Below are positions 1 to 7,250 of a stretch of 64,000 bases of DNA, in pieces. The DNA comes from Caproicibacter sp046707225 (lineage in GTDB: Bacteria > Bacillota > Clostridia > Oscillospirales > Acutalibacteraceae): contig NZ_JBJKOP010000029.1 of NCBI RefSeq assembly GCF_046707225.1, positions 1 through 64,000 on the forward strand. Reading direction: 5' to 3'. Below the pieces are notes generated by a model. The model saw nothing but the letters and a program-made list of their open reading frames with translations. It did not search any database and was not told the DNA's origin. A program made the position numbers and the translations under genes. How positions within the stretch are numbered: position 1 is the first letter of the stretch; each line of letters opens with the position of its first letter.

Positions 1-48
1 CGACAGTTTGACTGCTTCTTCTTTAAATTCCTTATCATATTTGCGCAT
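1..48 (-). CDS. IS3-family transposase OrfA, N-terminal fragment at the window edge
   Basis: Reading the minus strand from the ATG at 48 gives 16 residues beginning MRKYDKEFKEEAVKL, the typical start of the helix-turn-helix OrfA protein of IS3-type elements (DNA binding for transposition). The rest lies outside the window, so an intact element cannot be shown. The upstream sequence (49-108) looks like the element's terminal region, and a decayed gene starts immediately beyond it. Family assignment rests on this short stretch only. Confidence 0.6.
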   Translation of the reverse strand, partial: MRKYDKEFKEEAVKLS

Positions 49-49
49 T

Positions 50-108
50 TCAAACACCCCATCATTCTTTCCTTAATTCTATCACATTTTGGGTGTTTGA
101 CCTCTGCA
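50..108. mobile_element. Probable terminal region of the IS3-like element
   Basis: Positions 50-59 and 91-100 are a perfect 10-bp inverted repeat (TCAAACACCC/GGGTGTTTGA) just upstream of the OrfA start. Read outward on the minus strand the end near 108 begins TGCAGAGG; IS3-family ends usually start with TG. The exact boundary is inferred, because the other end and the target duplication are not in the window. Confidence 0.4.
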
Positions 109-1056
109 CTTCTATGATACCGCTCCACTTACCCGATCGAACCGAAGACCTATATCATCCCCCAAAATTACGTTTGGCACAATGTTTTGAATGGGAACAT
201 GTACAGCGATTCTTACAGCTTTATCGCAATCGGTCAGGAAAGCGATGAAATGCTGGGCTTTTTTGACGGAGTCAATGAAAGAGGGTTTGCTTCGGCGGTA
301 TTGTATTTTCCGGGATATGCAAAATATCAGGAAAAAGTGACCAAAGAACAGAAGAAACCCGTTGCGGCGCTTGATTTTCTCCATTATATTTTGGGCAAAT
401 GAGGGTCGATAGACGAATTAGACGGGCTCCTGCGGCAAATTTCTCTGTTTGGCGTTCCGGACCCGATCACACAGGGTATTGCGCCGCTGCACTGGATTGC
501 AACCGACCGAAGCGGGAAAAGCGTTGTCATCGAATCGACGGAGCAGGGAATCAAACTGTATCGAAATCCCATCGGGGTTTTGACCAACAGCCCGGATTTT
601 CCATGGCATATGACAAACCTCAGAAATTATATGACGGCGGCTCCGCGGCAGGAGGAAGAGGTTTTCTGGGGAGAAGTTCCGCTCAGGCCGTTCGGTCAGG
701 CGGGAGGAACCGTGCCGCTGCCGGGAGGCGATACCTCCCCGGAGCGGTTTGTGAGAACGGCGTATCAAAAAACGCATGTTGAAATCCCTTCCGGCGACAC
801 GGAGGCGGTAATCACCTGTTTTCATATCATGGAAACTGTCACAATTCCCAGGGGAGTGGTCGAAACGGCGAAAGGCGACTGTGACGATACAAAATATACT
901 GCTTTCATCAATACAAAAACATGCGAGTATTTCTTTAAGACTTATGACAACAGCGAGATTGTGTGCGCAAGTCTGTGGGACCGCAGCGGATACAGCAAAA
1001 AACCGGTCTGCCTGGGGAATTTGGCGCGTCCGGTTTCCTTTCATAAAATCTCATGA
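109..1056 (+). pseudogene. Choloylglycine hydrolase/penicillin V acylase family, decayed
   Basis: One frame from about 118 to the stop at 1056 reads as a linear-amide C-N hydrolase of the Ntn family (bile salt hydrolase or penicillin acylase), with segments such as NYVWHNVLNGNMYSD, FDGVNERGFASAVLYFPGY, PIGVLTNSPDFPWHMTNL and CDDTKYTAFINTK. Two lesions are visible. The N-terminus, including the catalytic Cys that follows the initiator Met in this family, is missing where the IS3-like end abuts (in-frame TGA at 115-117). An in-frame TGA at 400-402 also splits the body without a frame change. No active enzyme is expected. A hairpin terminator lies at 1135-1158. Confidence 0.75.
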
Positions 1057-1134
1057 AACTGCGCTCGCAGACAAAACCACAAACTCCGAAGGCCGCGGTA
1101 CCGGCTTTTGGGGTTCGCCTGTTTCTTCGCATAG

Positions 1135-1158
1135 AAAAGCCGCCCGAAGGCGGCTTTT
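1135..1158 (+). terminator. Hairpin terminator after the acylase remnant
   Basis: A perfect 10-bp stem (AAAAGCCGCC/GGCGGCTTTT) with a 4-nt loop. It ends in a T-run and would work in either direction. Confidence 0.6.
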
Positions 1159-1171
1159 GGGGAGGAGTGTT

Positions 1172-1288
1172 ATGAAAAAAGTTTATGAAAATCCTCAATC
1201 TGAGGGACTTATAGTTTGTCTGCGGGCCTGCGGCTCGGTGTTCCGATCATGCCGCCGACCATGCTGCAGTGATTTTGTTGTGCTTTGA
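1172..1288 (+). CDS. Possible small Cys-rich protein (38 aa)
   Basis: The ATG at 1172 is preceded by GGGGAGGAG at good spacing. The 38-residue frame starts MKKVYENPQ, a start seen in many small clostridial leader or peptide genes, and continues into a Cys/Arg-rich tail with CLRAC, RSCRRPCC and five cysteines in all. It lies directly after a terminator with no visible promoter of its own. No family is recognised. It could be a real microprotein, a remnant of a larger gene, or chance; the Shine-Dalgarno sequence and the composition are the only support. Confidence 0.3.
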   Translation: MKKVYENPQSEGLIVCLRACGSVFRSCRRPCCSDFVVL

Positions 1289-1399
1289 CGGTTTTAATTA
1301 TATCGGTATGTTGTTAAGGAGCCGTTAAGAAGAAATGAAAATAGATTAAGAAAACAGTTAAGAAATTTTGAATACGGCTGCCAGATGTGACTCATACGG

Positions 1400-1428
1400 T
1401 TGGGATAAGTTTCAAAATGTGGTATAAT
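1400..1428 (+). promoter_or_regulatory. Sigma-A promoter for the 1467 gene
   Basis: TTGGGA (1400-1405), 17-bp spacer, TATAAT (1423-1428), with an extended -10 TGn at 1420-1422. It lies about 40 bp before the ATG at 1467. Confidence 0.7.
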
Positions 1429-1466
1429 CTAATTAAAATCAGAGATTATCTGAAAGGAAATATGTT

Positions 1467-3098
1467 ATGAAGAAGTCGAAAATACTGATCCCACTGTTTT
1501 TGATCTTGCTGCTTGGCGCGTTTATATTTGTCGATGCGCCGAATCTCAATCCGCTTTATCGGGAAGGGCTCAGCTTTTGGGGCTTTCTCATAACCGCAGT
1601 TTCACTGTTTCTGTGGTTTTGGAAGTCCGGCGTGCGCAGATTTACGCGGCAAACCAATATCGAATTTTCCGATCTGAAAAAGGGACGCGTTTTTTTCATC
1701 GTGGCAGCAGCTCCCTGGGCGATTTTTATTCTTGTAAGTTTGTTTTCCAGCGTGCTTTTTCATGTGAATCAATACAAAAATCAGATGCCGGAACCGGAGA
1801 ACAGGGTGTTTTCTTCCGATGTTCAGGCGATCGACATTTCGCAGCTTCCTGTGGTTGATAAAAGTCTGGCTTCTCTGCTTGCCGACAAAAAGCTGGGCGA
1901 AAAGCCTTCTCTTGGCAGTCAGGTTACTTTGGGAGAACCGACCATCCAAAAGGTCAATGATAAACTGGTTTGGGCGGTGCCGCTGCTGCATTCAGGCTTT
2001 TTTAAGTGGGTCAGCAATTCCGGCGGAACGCCGGGGTATATTTTGGTTTCGGCGACAAACCCAAAAGATGTGACCTATGTAGACAGCTATGCGATCAAGT
2101 ACCAGCCGAACGCGTATCTGCTTGATAATCTGCAAAGGCATGTACGTTTTTCCGGCGGCTTTTTTACCGGCTTGACCGATTATTCCTTTGAGATTAATGA
2201 TGAGGGAAAACCCTATTGGGTCGTTACAACCTATAAGTATCTGGCAGGGTACAGCCTTCCGGAAGCCGACGGCGCGATTATTATTGACGCCGCCACCGGA
2301 AAAAGCGAAAAATACGGCATCGGCGATATCCCCGGCTGGGTGGACCGTGTGCAGCCGGTCGATTTTGTCATGACCCAGATCAATAACCGAGGAAACTATA
2401 TCCACGGGTTGTTCAATTTTTCGAACAAAGATAAATTTCAGACTTCCGAAGGAAACGCGATTGTCTATAATAATGGAAGATGCTATTTGTACACCGGCCT
2501 GACAAGCGTCGGAGCCGATGAAAGCACCACTGGCTTTATCATGGTCGATATGGTGACAAAGACGCCGTACCGGTATCAGATCAGCGGCGCGACCGAATAC
2601 GCGGCGCAGAAGTCGGCGGAAGGTAAGGTGCAAAATATGCATTACCGTGCTTCTTTCCCGCTGATTACCAATGTGGACGGCCGCCCGGCTTATTTTATGA
2701 CGCTGAAGGACGACGGGGGACTCATTAAGCAGTACGCCTTTGTTTCCGTCACGGATTATACGAGCGTCGGAACCGGGGAGACGATCGGTTCCGCAATTTC
2801 CAATTATCAGTCGGTCGTTAAGAATGTAAGCGGAAGCTCCTCCATTGATACCGGAGACCAGGAACAGAATCTGCAGGGGACAATTGACAGAATATCGTCT
2901 CAGATCGTGGGGGAAAATACGGTTTATTCCATGATTCTAAAAGAACAGCCTGAAAAGATCTTTACCGCGGTTGCGGACATCAGCCAGGAATTGCCACTGA
3001 CAAGGGAAGGTGACAGAGTGAAAATCACCTATATCAAGGCGGACCGCGGAGTGATCAGTCTTTCAACTTTTGACAATCTTGAATATACGCAGAAGTAA
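1467..3098 (+). CDS. Conserved membrane protein of unknown function (543 aa)
   Basis: The N-terminus has three hydrophobic segments (about residues 5-22, 36-52 and 72-96), followed by a large hydrophilic region of about 440 residues, probably extracytoplasmic. That region contains repeated beta-rich stretches and conserved-looking blocks such as YLYTGLTSVGADESTTGF and VQNMHYRASFPLITNVDG. The last 70 residues resemble a small OB-like beta module. A start at ATG 1467 fits AAAGGA upstream and a consensus promoter. It is transcribed alone and ends at a strong terminator (3116-3154). I do not recognise a named family; no catalytic motif is apparent. Roles in envelope or signal sensing are only guesses. 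Confidence 0.75.
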   Translation: MKKSKILIPLFLILLLGAFIFVDAPNLNPLYREGLSFWGFLITAVSLFLWFWKSGVRRFTRQTNIEFSDLKKGRVFFIVAAAPWAIFILVSLFSSVLFHVNQYKNQMPEPENRVFSSDVQAIDISQLPVVDKSLASLLADKKLGEKPSLGSQVTLGEPTIQKVNDKLVWAVPLLHSGFFKWVSNSGGTPGYILVSATNPKDVTYVDSYAIKYQPNAYLLDNLQRHVRFSGGFFTGLTDYSFEINDEGKPYWVVTTYKYLAGYSLPEADGAIIIDAATGKSEKYGIGDIPGWVDRVQPVDFVMTQINNRGNYIHGLFNFSNKDKFQTSEGNAIVYNNGRCYLYTGLTSVGADESTTGFIMVDMVTKTPYRYQISGATEYAAQKSAEGKVQNMHYRASFPLITNVDGRPAYFMTLKDDGGLIKQYAFVSVTDYTSVGTGETIGSAISNYQSVVKNVSGSSSIDTGDQEQNLQGTIDRISSQIVGENTVYSMILKEQPEKIFTAVADISQELPLTREGDRVKITYIKADRGVISLSTFDNLEYTQK

Positions 3099-3115
3099 AA
3101 GGATAAAGCGAAAAA

Positions 3116-3154
3116 CGGCTCCGGTACTGTTTCCCAGTACCGGAGCTGTTTTTA
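3116..3154 (+). terminator. Rho-independent terminator
   Basis: A 13-14-bp GC-rich stem (GGCTCCGGTACTG paired with CAGTACCGGAGCT) followed by TTTTTAT, 17 bp after the stop at 3098. Confidence 0.85.
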
Positions 3155-3177
3155 TAATTGTTAAGTTGTGAAATGTG

Positions 3178-3567
3178 TTATCCCTGCTTTGTTTCTCCCT
3201 TTAAAGCCTTTTCCTTTACCGGGTATGTCTGCCCGACAAAAACGGAAACCAGGAACACAACTGCGAAAATGAAAGAAATAACGGACCAAATCATCAGGTC
3301 CTGATATGTACCGACATTGGAAATTCCCACAATTCCGCCGATCGCATAAATCACGGTAGTCGCAATTGTGCCGCCCTTGCTGCTTCTGGCAACGATTCCT
3401 ACGATTCCGGCGACCAGCAGACAGATTGCCAGGAATAATCCCGAGGATCCGCTGGATTCCCCGTTAGCGGCAATCGCGTTCCCGACCCCGGCTGCGCACG
3501 ATTGGAACAGTACAAATAAAGACAGGACAATCGACACAATCCCAATAATCAGTTTTGCTACTTTCAT
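3178..3567 (-). CDS. Small four-helix membrane protein (129 aa)
   Basis: The predicted product is mostly hydrophobic, with four likely transmembrane segments (residues about 3-25, 43-62, 69-90 and 95-115) and a short charged C-tail. The first segment ends in LFVLFQSCAAG, which resembles a lipobox, but a following membrane-rich body makes a lipoprotein unlikely. The ATG at 3567 was chosen because GAGGGGTG sits at proper spacing before it; an ATG five codons upstream overlaps that Shine-Dalgarno sequence. A promoter (TTGCAT, 16 bp, TAAAAT) lies at 3627-3600. Family function is unknown. It is convergent with the 1467 gene. Confidence 0.75.
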   Translation of the reverse strand: MKVAKLIIGIVSIVLSLFVLFQSCAAGVGNAIAANGESSGSSGLFLAICLLVAGIVGIVARSSKGGTIATTVIYAIGGIVGISNVGTYQDLMIWSVISFIFAVVFLVSVFVGQTYPVKEKALKGETKQG

Positions 3568-3599
3568 ATAGACACCCCTCATTCATAATTTATACATAT

Positions 3600-3627
3600 A
3601 TTTTATCATTTTGGGAACAAAATGCAA
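3600..3627 (-). promoter_or_regulatory. Promoter of the small membrane protein gene
   Basis: On the minus strand, TTGCAT (3627-3622), 16-bp spacer, TAAAAT (3605-3600), about 33 bp before the start at 3567. Confidence 0.5.
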
Positions 3628-3667
3628 GACTTTTTTCTGATTTAAAATACTTTAAAAGAGATAATTT

Positions 3668-3694
3668 GGGCCGGCGTTTTTGGAACGCCGGCCC
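3668..3694 (-). terminator. GC-rich hairpin after the Pro-rich microprotein gene
   Basis: Perfect 11-bp stem (GGGCCGGCGTT/AACGCCGGCCC). On the minus strand it follows the stop at 3748 and leads into an A/T-rich tail without a clean T-run. Confidence 0.5.
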
Positions 3695-3747
3695 ATAACA
3701 AGGTTTTGCATGCTTATCAAAGAGCTTTTGCTGCTCTGAGCTTTCGA

Positions 3748-3891
3748 TTATCGCGGACGTCTGGGCGGAGGGGGTCCGGGAGGCATTGGCGGTCCGGGCG
3801 GACGCGGAGGCCTTGGGGGATACGGGCGCCTGGGGCACCAGGGAAAAATTGGCCACCAACGACAGAACGGCCGATCGTATCTTCTTGGCAT
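3748..3891 (-). CDS. Pro/Arg-rich microprotein (47 aa)
   Basis: The ATG at 3891 on the minus strand is preceded by AAGGAG with a 9-nt spacer, and the frame runs 47 codons to TAA at 3748. The product begins MPRRYDRPFCRWWPIF and continues as a collagen-like run of Pro, Arg and Gly (PPRPPRPPGPPMPPGPPPP). Nearly half the residues are proline, with two cysteines and three tryptophans near the N-terminus. No signal peptide or known domain is seen. It lies downstream of the Cys-rich microprotein gene (4048-4131) on the same strand, with hairpins between them. Coat- or envelope-associated structural peptides have such compositions, but this is inference. Confidence 0.5.
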   Translation of the reverse strand: MPRRYDRPFCRWWPIFPWCPRRPYPPRPPRPPGPPMPPGPPPPRRPR

Positions 3892-3942
3892 AATTTGCAT
3901 CTCCTTACCCCCATCTTATTCGCGGAGCAGGAATTCTGCGAC

Positions 3943-3966
3943 AAAAGCCACCCGGTTGGGGGTGGC
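3943..3966 (-). terminator. Terminator between the two microprotein genes
   Basis: On the minus strand GCCACCC pairs with GGGTGGC around a short loop and is followed by TTTT (positions 3946-3943). Confidence 0.5.
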
Positions 3967-4010
3967 GGCAAAAAGGATGCAGTTTTCTAATCAGAGAGCA
4001 TAACCAGCGG

Positions 4011-4038
4011 ACACGGCGTCCGGTCCAGGGCGCCGTGT
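4011..4038. repeat. Inverted repeat downstream of the Cys-rich microprotein gene
   Basis: ACACGGCG (4011-4018) and CGCCGTGT (4031-4038) form an 8-bp stem; there is no T-run, so it is more likely an RNA-stabilising or attenuating hairpin than a full terminator. Confidence 0.4.
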
Positions 4039-4047
4039 GTTTTCTGC

Positions 4048-4131
4048 TTAAAATCTGCGGCAACGGCAGCAACGGCCGCGGCCGCAGCCGCAGCCGCAAA
4101 AAGCCAAAAATGGAATCAGCCAGCAGCACAT
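4048..4131 (-). CDS. Cys-rich microprotein (27 aa)
   Basis: The minus-strand ATG at 4131 follows AAGGTGG with a 9-nt spacer and lies about 26 nt downstream of the expected start of a near-perfect promoter (TTGACA-18-TATAAT, 4193-4164). The product starts MCCWLIPFLAFC and continues with alternating Cys-Gly and Arg-Cys (CGCGCGRGRCC). Eight of 27 residues are cysteine and six arginine. A short hydrophobic stretch (W4 to F11) could insert in a membrane. Tiny Cys-rich proteins of this kind are common and unannotated in Clostridia; some are linked to spore coats. Metal binding is possible. No family is recognised. Confidence 0.5.
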   Translation of the reverse strand: MCCWLIPFLAFCGCGCGRGRCCRCRRF

Positions 4132-4163
4132 AATACAGTACCACCTTTCGTGTAAACTGCTAT

Positions 4164-4193
4164 ATTATATGCGTTTGCTTACAGGCTTGTCAA
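4164..4193 (-). promoter_or_regulatory. Strong sigma-A promoter for the microprotein locus
   Basis: On the minus strand, TTGACA (4193-4188), 18-bp spacer, TATAAT (4169-4164). Both hexamers are perfect consensus, which is unusual next to a 27-codon frame. Confidence 0.7.
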
Positions 4194-4272
4194 TCTGGCT
4201 TATTGGAATTTGAATACGGAAACAGGCAGAAGTTCATGGCTCCTGCCCGAACAGATCATGCAAACGAATCGG

Positions 4273-5247
4273 TTAGCCTTTTTTGAGGGGATTCAGCAAA
4301 TTCTTTAGGCTTTTTCCGTGAGCCCTTTCGATTCGGCATAAGCCGAATAATGCATTGGGGTCTTTCGTAATCACATTGATGCCATAAGTGCAGGATAAAG
4401 TTGCCTGGAACCCTATCTTTTTTAATATGGCGTCGGTATTTTTACTGGATTTGCCGTATGGATATACAAAGGTGTTCGGGGTGAATCCTGTTTTTTCCCT
4501 GACTTCATTCTGCAGTCTGCAGACGTCGCCCGTTAAAACTCGCTCATAATCGGACAGTGATTCCCGGGATTTTTGCATACAACCAATTCGGTCGCCGCTT
4601 GTTTCATGCAAATGGTAGGTATGGTTCTGTACCTCAACAAGTCCGGAGGAAATCATTTCATTCAACTGGTTCCATGTAACATGCGCATAATTCAGATTGT
4701 CACTTGGGTGCTCGGTAAAATCATCCGTGCTTTTTCCAATAATCGAGAATACCATTTTCGCATGGTATTTTTTCAACAGAGGAAAGGCGTAAACATAATT
4801 GTCTAAATATCCGTCATCAAAGGATAAAATAATTGGATTCGGCGGCAGACTTTTCCCGGCGGAAACGAAATCGATCAGCTGAGTCATCGTGATTGTCGAA
4901 TAATTGTTCTTGGAAAGATAGATCAGGTCGCTTTCCAACTCCCGCGGAGTAATTCCGTACTGATGATTCTGCGGACTGATCATGTGATATAAAATGATTG
5001 GAAGCTGTTCCGGTTCCCGGTTCGTCGCCATTGACGGCGGTTGAAGCGTCAGGGCGGCAAAACAGAAAAAAATTGCAAAAGCCGAGATCATTAAAATATG
5101 GCTTTTGATTCGAACGACCGTGATCCTCACCTCACCTGGTAGAATGCAGACAATAAAACATATTACCTCCCGGGGAAAAGGATTCTGAAAAAAACAATAA
5201 TTGTGAATTCCGATAAAACTTTCATGATCCCGAAACAAAGCATTCAT
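4273..5247 (-). CDS. Polysaccharide deacetylase (NodB/CE4 family)
   Basis: The protein has the CE4 signature motifs: ILSFDDGY (catalytic Asp and metal-binding Asp), NHTYHLH (metal-binding histidines) and a late FVYPYGK motif. These enzymes remove N-acetyl groups from GlcNAc/MurNAc polymers such as peptidoglycan or exopolysaccharide; the N-terminal hydrophobic segment ILMISAFAIFFCFAALTL suggests membrane anchoring or export. The longest frame begins at ATG 5247, but its first 39 residues do not look like a signal. A GTG at 5130, or the ATG just before the hydrophobic segment, may be the true start. The catalytic domain covers roughly residues 95-310. The substrate is not known. Confidence 0.85.
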   Translation of the reverse strand: MNALFRDHESFIGIHNYCFFQNPFPREVICFIVCILPGEVRITVVRIKSHILMISAFAIFFCFAALTLQPPSMATNREPEQLPIILYHMISPQNHQYGITPRELESDLIYLSKNNYSTITMTQLIDFVSAGKSLPPNPIILSFDDGYLDNYVYAFPLLKKYHAKMVFSIIGKSTDDFTEHPSDNLNYAHVTWNQLNEMISSGLVEVQNHTYHLHETSGDRIGCMQKSRESLSDYERVLTGDVCRLQNEVREKTGFTPNTFVYPYGKSSKNTDAILKKIGFQATLSCTYGINVITKDPNALFGLCRIERAHGKSLKNLLNPLKKG

Positions 5248-5481
5248 TCTTCGACAACAGGATACATTCAGTGATTGAGTTTGAAGTCAGCCCTGAATCG
5301 ATCGCAAGTGTGAGCAGGACGGATTTCCGAGAACTAATACGGAAGTGATCAAGATGACGAGCACGGCCTGAGCAAAAGTAAGTCGGCAAAAATCGTCAGC
5401 GTCACCGGGCAGTCAACGGCTTCAAACATAAAAACGGCAAGCGCCGCGGAAAACAGTTTATTAGATACTATTATATAATCG
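5248..5481. other. Intergenic stretch without a supportable gene
   Basis: No frame with a start codon and ribosome binding site is present. Two short plus-strand frames with protein-like composition (about 5220-5349 and 5354-5477) are interrupted by stops and lack starts, so they could be a decayed gene, but nothing recognisable remains. Confidence 0.4.
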
Positions 5482-5513
5482 ATCCCCCGTCGGTTTTTTG
5501 GCCGGCGGGGGAT
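5482..5513 (-). terminator. Hairpin downstream of the holin-like gene
   Basis: A 12-bp stem (ATCCCCCGTCGG with CCGGCGGGGGAT, one wobble), 23 bp after the stop at 5536 on the minus strand. The downstream tract is AT-rich but not a pure T-run. Confidence 0.55.
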
Positions 5514-5535
5514 TCTATCTTAATTATGAAGTTTT

Positions 5536-5943
5536 TTACATGACACGTGTTGGAATTAAGGCGTCAAGAATACCGATTGCGACTGCGCCTAAAACAGCGC
5601 CCAGAATTGTAACATTCATATTCGGAACAGCAAACTGGGCCGCATATAAAATGACGGCGGTCAGCAAAAATCCTTTTAGTCCTTTTCCAAATGGAGAAGC
5701 GTCGATTTTCATAACACTTTCCACCAGATAATCCAGCAGACTGATTACAATCGCGGCAATCAGAAACGACCAAAGACCTACGATGGAAAAGCCGGGAGTG
5801 AAAAACGAAACCAGGAATAAAACAATCACCATAACGGCCAGTTTCCCCAGCCATCTGCCAAAGGAAAAAGATGTTTGCGTCTCGGACTCATTTTGATTAG
5901 CTCCGGCATAGTGCGTGTGAACGGCATGACCTTGATGCGCCAT
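5536..5943 (-). CDS. Phage holin family 4-type membrane protein (PF04020-like)
   Basis: 135 residues: a hydrophilic, His-rich N-terminus (MAHQGHAVHTHYAG) followed by four hydrophobic helices typical of the small four-TM family annotated as phage holin superfamily IV (LGKLAVMVIVLFLVSFF, SFLIAAIVISLLDYLVES, GLKGFLLTAVILYAAQF, TILGAVLGAVAIGILDAL). Despite the name, this family is widespread in chromosomes and no lysis role is established here; no endolysin or phage gene is nearby. The ATG at 5943 is preceded by GGAGGTGAT; an upstream GTG would overlap that site. It stands alone, divergent from iadA. Confidence 0.75.
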   Translation of the reverse strand: MAHQGHAVHTHYAGANQNESETQTSFSFGRWLGKLAVMVIVLFLVSFFTPGFSIVGLWSFLIAAIVISLLDYLVESVMKIDASPFGKGLKGFLLTAVILYAAQFAVPNMNVTILGAVLGAVAIGILDALIPTRVM

Positions 5944-6123
5944 GAGTATCACCTCCTTTCATAATTAGTAATCCTGTTTTTATCAAAGATATTAGCGGTA
6001 AATTTTATGCTGACTTTTATCAAAAGGAATGGCTTGTTCCGCTGTTTCTCTCTTGTGCGGGAGTATAAAAATCTTGCATTCGCAAAAACTATCCTGCAAA
6101 TAATGTTTTTATGAAGGTCTTAT

Positions 6124-7245
6124 ATGATTACACTTTTAAGGAACGTAAACTGTTTTTGCCCGAAGCCCAGCGGGCAGAAGGATATATTGATCGCAAACGA
6201 AAAAATTGAGAGGATTGATCCGGTTGGAAGATGGGAGAACTGTCCCTTCCTTGACCGGATTATTGATTGTGAAGGCCTGACGGCGTTTCCCGGGCTGATT
6301 GATCAGCATGTTCACATTGTGGGCGGAGGCGGAGAGCACGGTTTTGCCAGCCGGATCAGCGATATAGAACCCGGCGATATTTTTTTGTCAGGCGTAACGA
6401 CTTTGGTGGGCCTTCTCGGATTCGACAGCTGCACCAAAGATCCCGCCAACCTTTTTGCAAAGGCAAAAAGCTTGAGAAAGGCGGGGTTGACGGCCTATCT
6501 TTATTCCGGAAGTTATACTTTTCCCATAGCTTCTTTGACCCAAAGTATTCTGCGGGACCTCATTTTGGTTGACGAAGTGATTGGCGTGGGCGAGGTCGCG
6601 ATTGCCGATCACCGTTCTTCACAGCCCAGTGTTTTAGAATTGGCGGAGCTTGCCTCCGCCGTTCATGCCGGCGGCATGATCGGCGGAAAGGCGGGTGTTG
6701 TTCATATTCACCTCGGGGAAGGAAAGCGGGGGATGGGCCTGCTGCTGGATGTGCTTGAACAGACGGATTTGCCGAAGGAGATGTTTGTTCCCACGCATGT
6801 CAACCGTCAGCCAAAGCTCTTTGAGCAGGCAATGGAATATTGCAGAAACGGCGGAAATATTGACCTGACGGCGGGGGAAACGCACGGGATACCGGTTCCG
6901 GACGCGCTTGAAATGCTTGTGGACAGCGGGATGGATCTTTCAAGGGTTACCGTGAGCTCCGACTCCAACGGAAGCATCCCCACCGGAGGAGTCGGCAAAA
7001 TCCAGGAGCTGTACGACGACATCCGCGAATGCATTGTCGAAAAGGGAATTCGTCCGGAAACCGCTTTCGGTTTTGTAACGGAGAATGTTGCTAAAATATT
7101 GAAGCTTTATCCTGAAAAGGGAACGCTCCAGGAGGGCGCCGACGCCGATATTGCGTTGCTTGACTGCGGTTATCGCCTGCGCAAATTGTTTTGCCTGGGC
7201 AAACAGACGGTGGATGACGGCCACAGGGTAAATTCAGAGGAGTGA
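6124..7245 (+). CDS. iadA: Isoaspartyl dipeptidase (beta-aspartyl peptidase)
   Basis: An amidohydrolase of the M38 peptidase family that cleaves beta-aspartyl dipeptides. Visible motifs: the HxH metal motif in FPGLIDQHVHIVGGGGEHG (about residues 57-75), GEVAIADHRSSQPS (residues about 155-170), VVHIHLGEGKRGM, FVPTHVNRQ and the late metal Asp in TVSSDSNGS. Length 373 aa is near the usual 390. It is the first gene of a tight operon with cyanophycinase and cyanophycin synthetase. This points to hydrolysis of the beta-Asp-Arg dipeptides released from cyanophycin, giving free Asp and Arg in the cytoplasm. The start ATG at 6124 has GAAGG upstream. Confidence 0.93.
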   Translation: MITLLRNVNCFCPKPSGQKDILIANEKIERIDPVGRWENCPFLDRIIDCEGLTAFPGLIDQHVHIVGGGGEHGFASRISDIEPGDIFLSGVTTLVGLLGFDSCTKDPANLFAKAKSLRKAGLTAYLYSGSYTFPIASLTQSILRDLILVDEVIGVGEVAIADHRSSQPSVLELAELASAVHAGGMIGGKAGVVHIHLGEGKRGMGLLLDVLEQTDLPKEMFVPTHVNRQPKLFEQAMEYCRNGGNIDLTAGETHGIPVPDALEMLVDSGMDLSRVTVSSDSNGSIPTGGVGKIQELYDDIRECIVEKGIRPETAFGFVTENVAKILKLYPEKGTLQEGADADIALLDCGYRLRKLFCLGKQTVDDGHRVNSEE

Positions 7246-7250
7246 GTAAG

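Noticed and set aside
400..402. TGA as selenocysteine or recoded codon in the acylase gene
   Set aside because: The same gene has lost its 5' end, and no SECIS-like hairpin is obvious after the codon; a nonsense mutation in a dead gene is simpler.
5536..5943. Prophage signal from the holin-like gene
   Set aside because: No other phage gene is nearby, and PF04020 proteins are common in bacterial chromosomes outside prophages.
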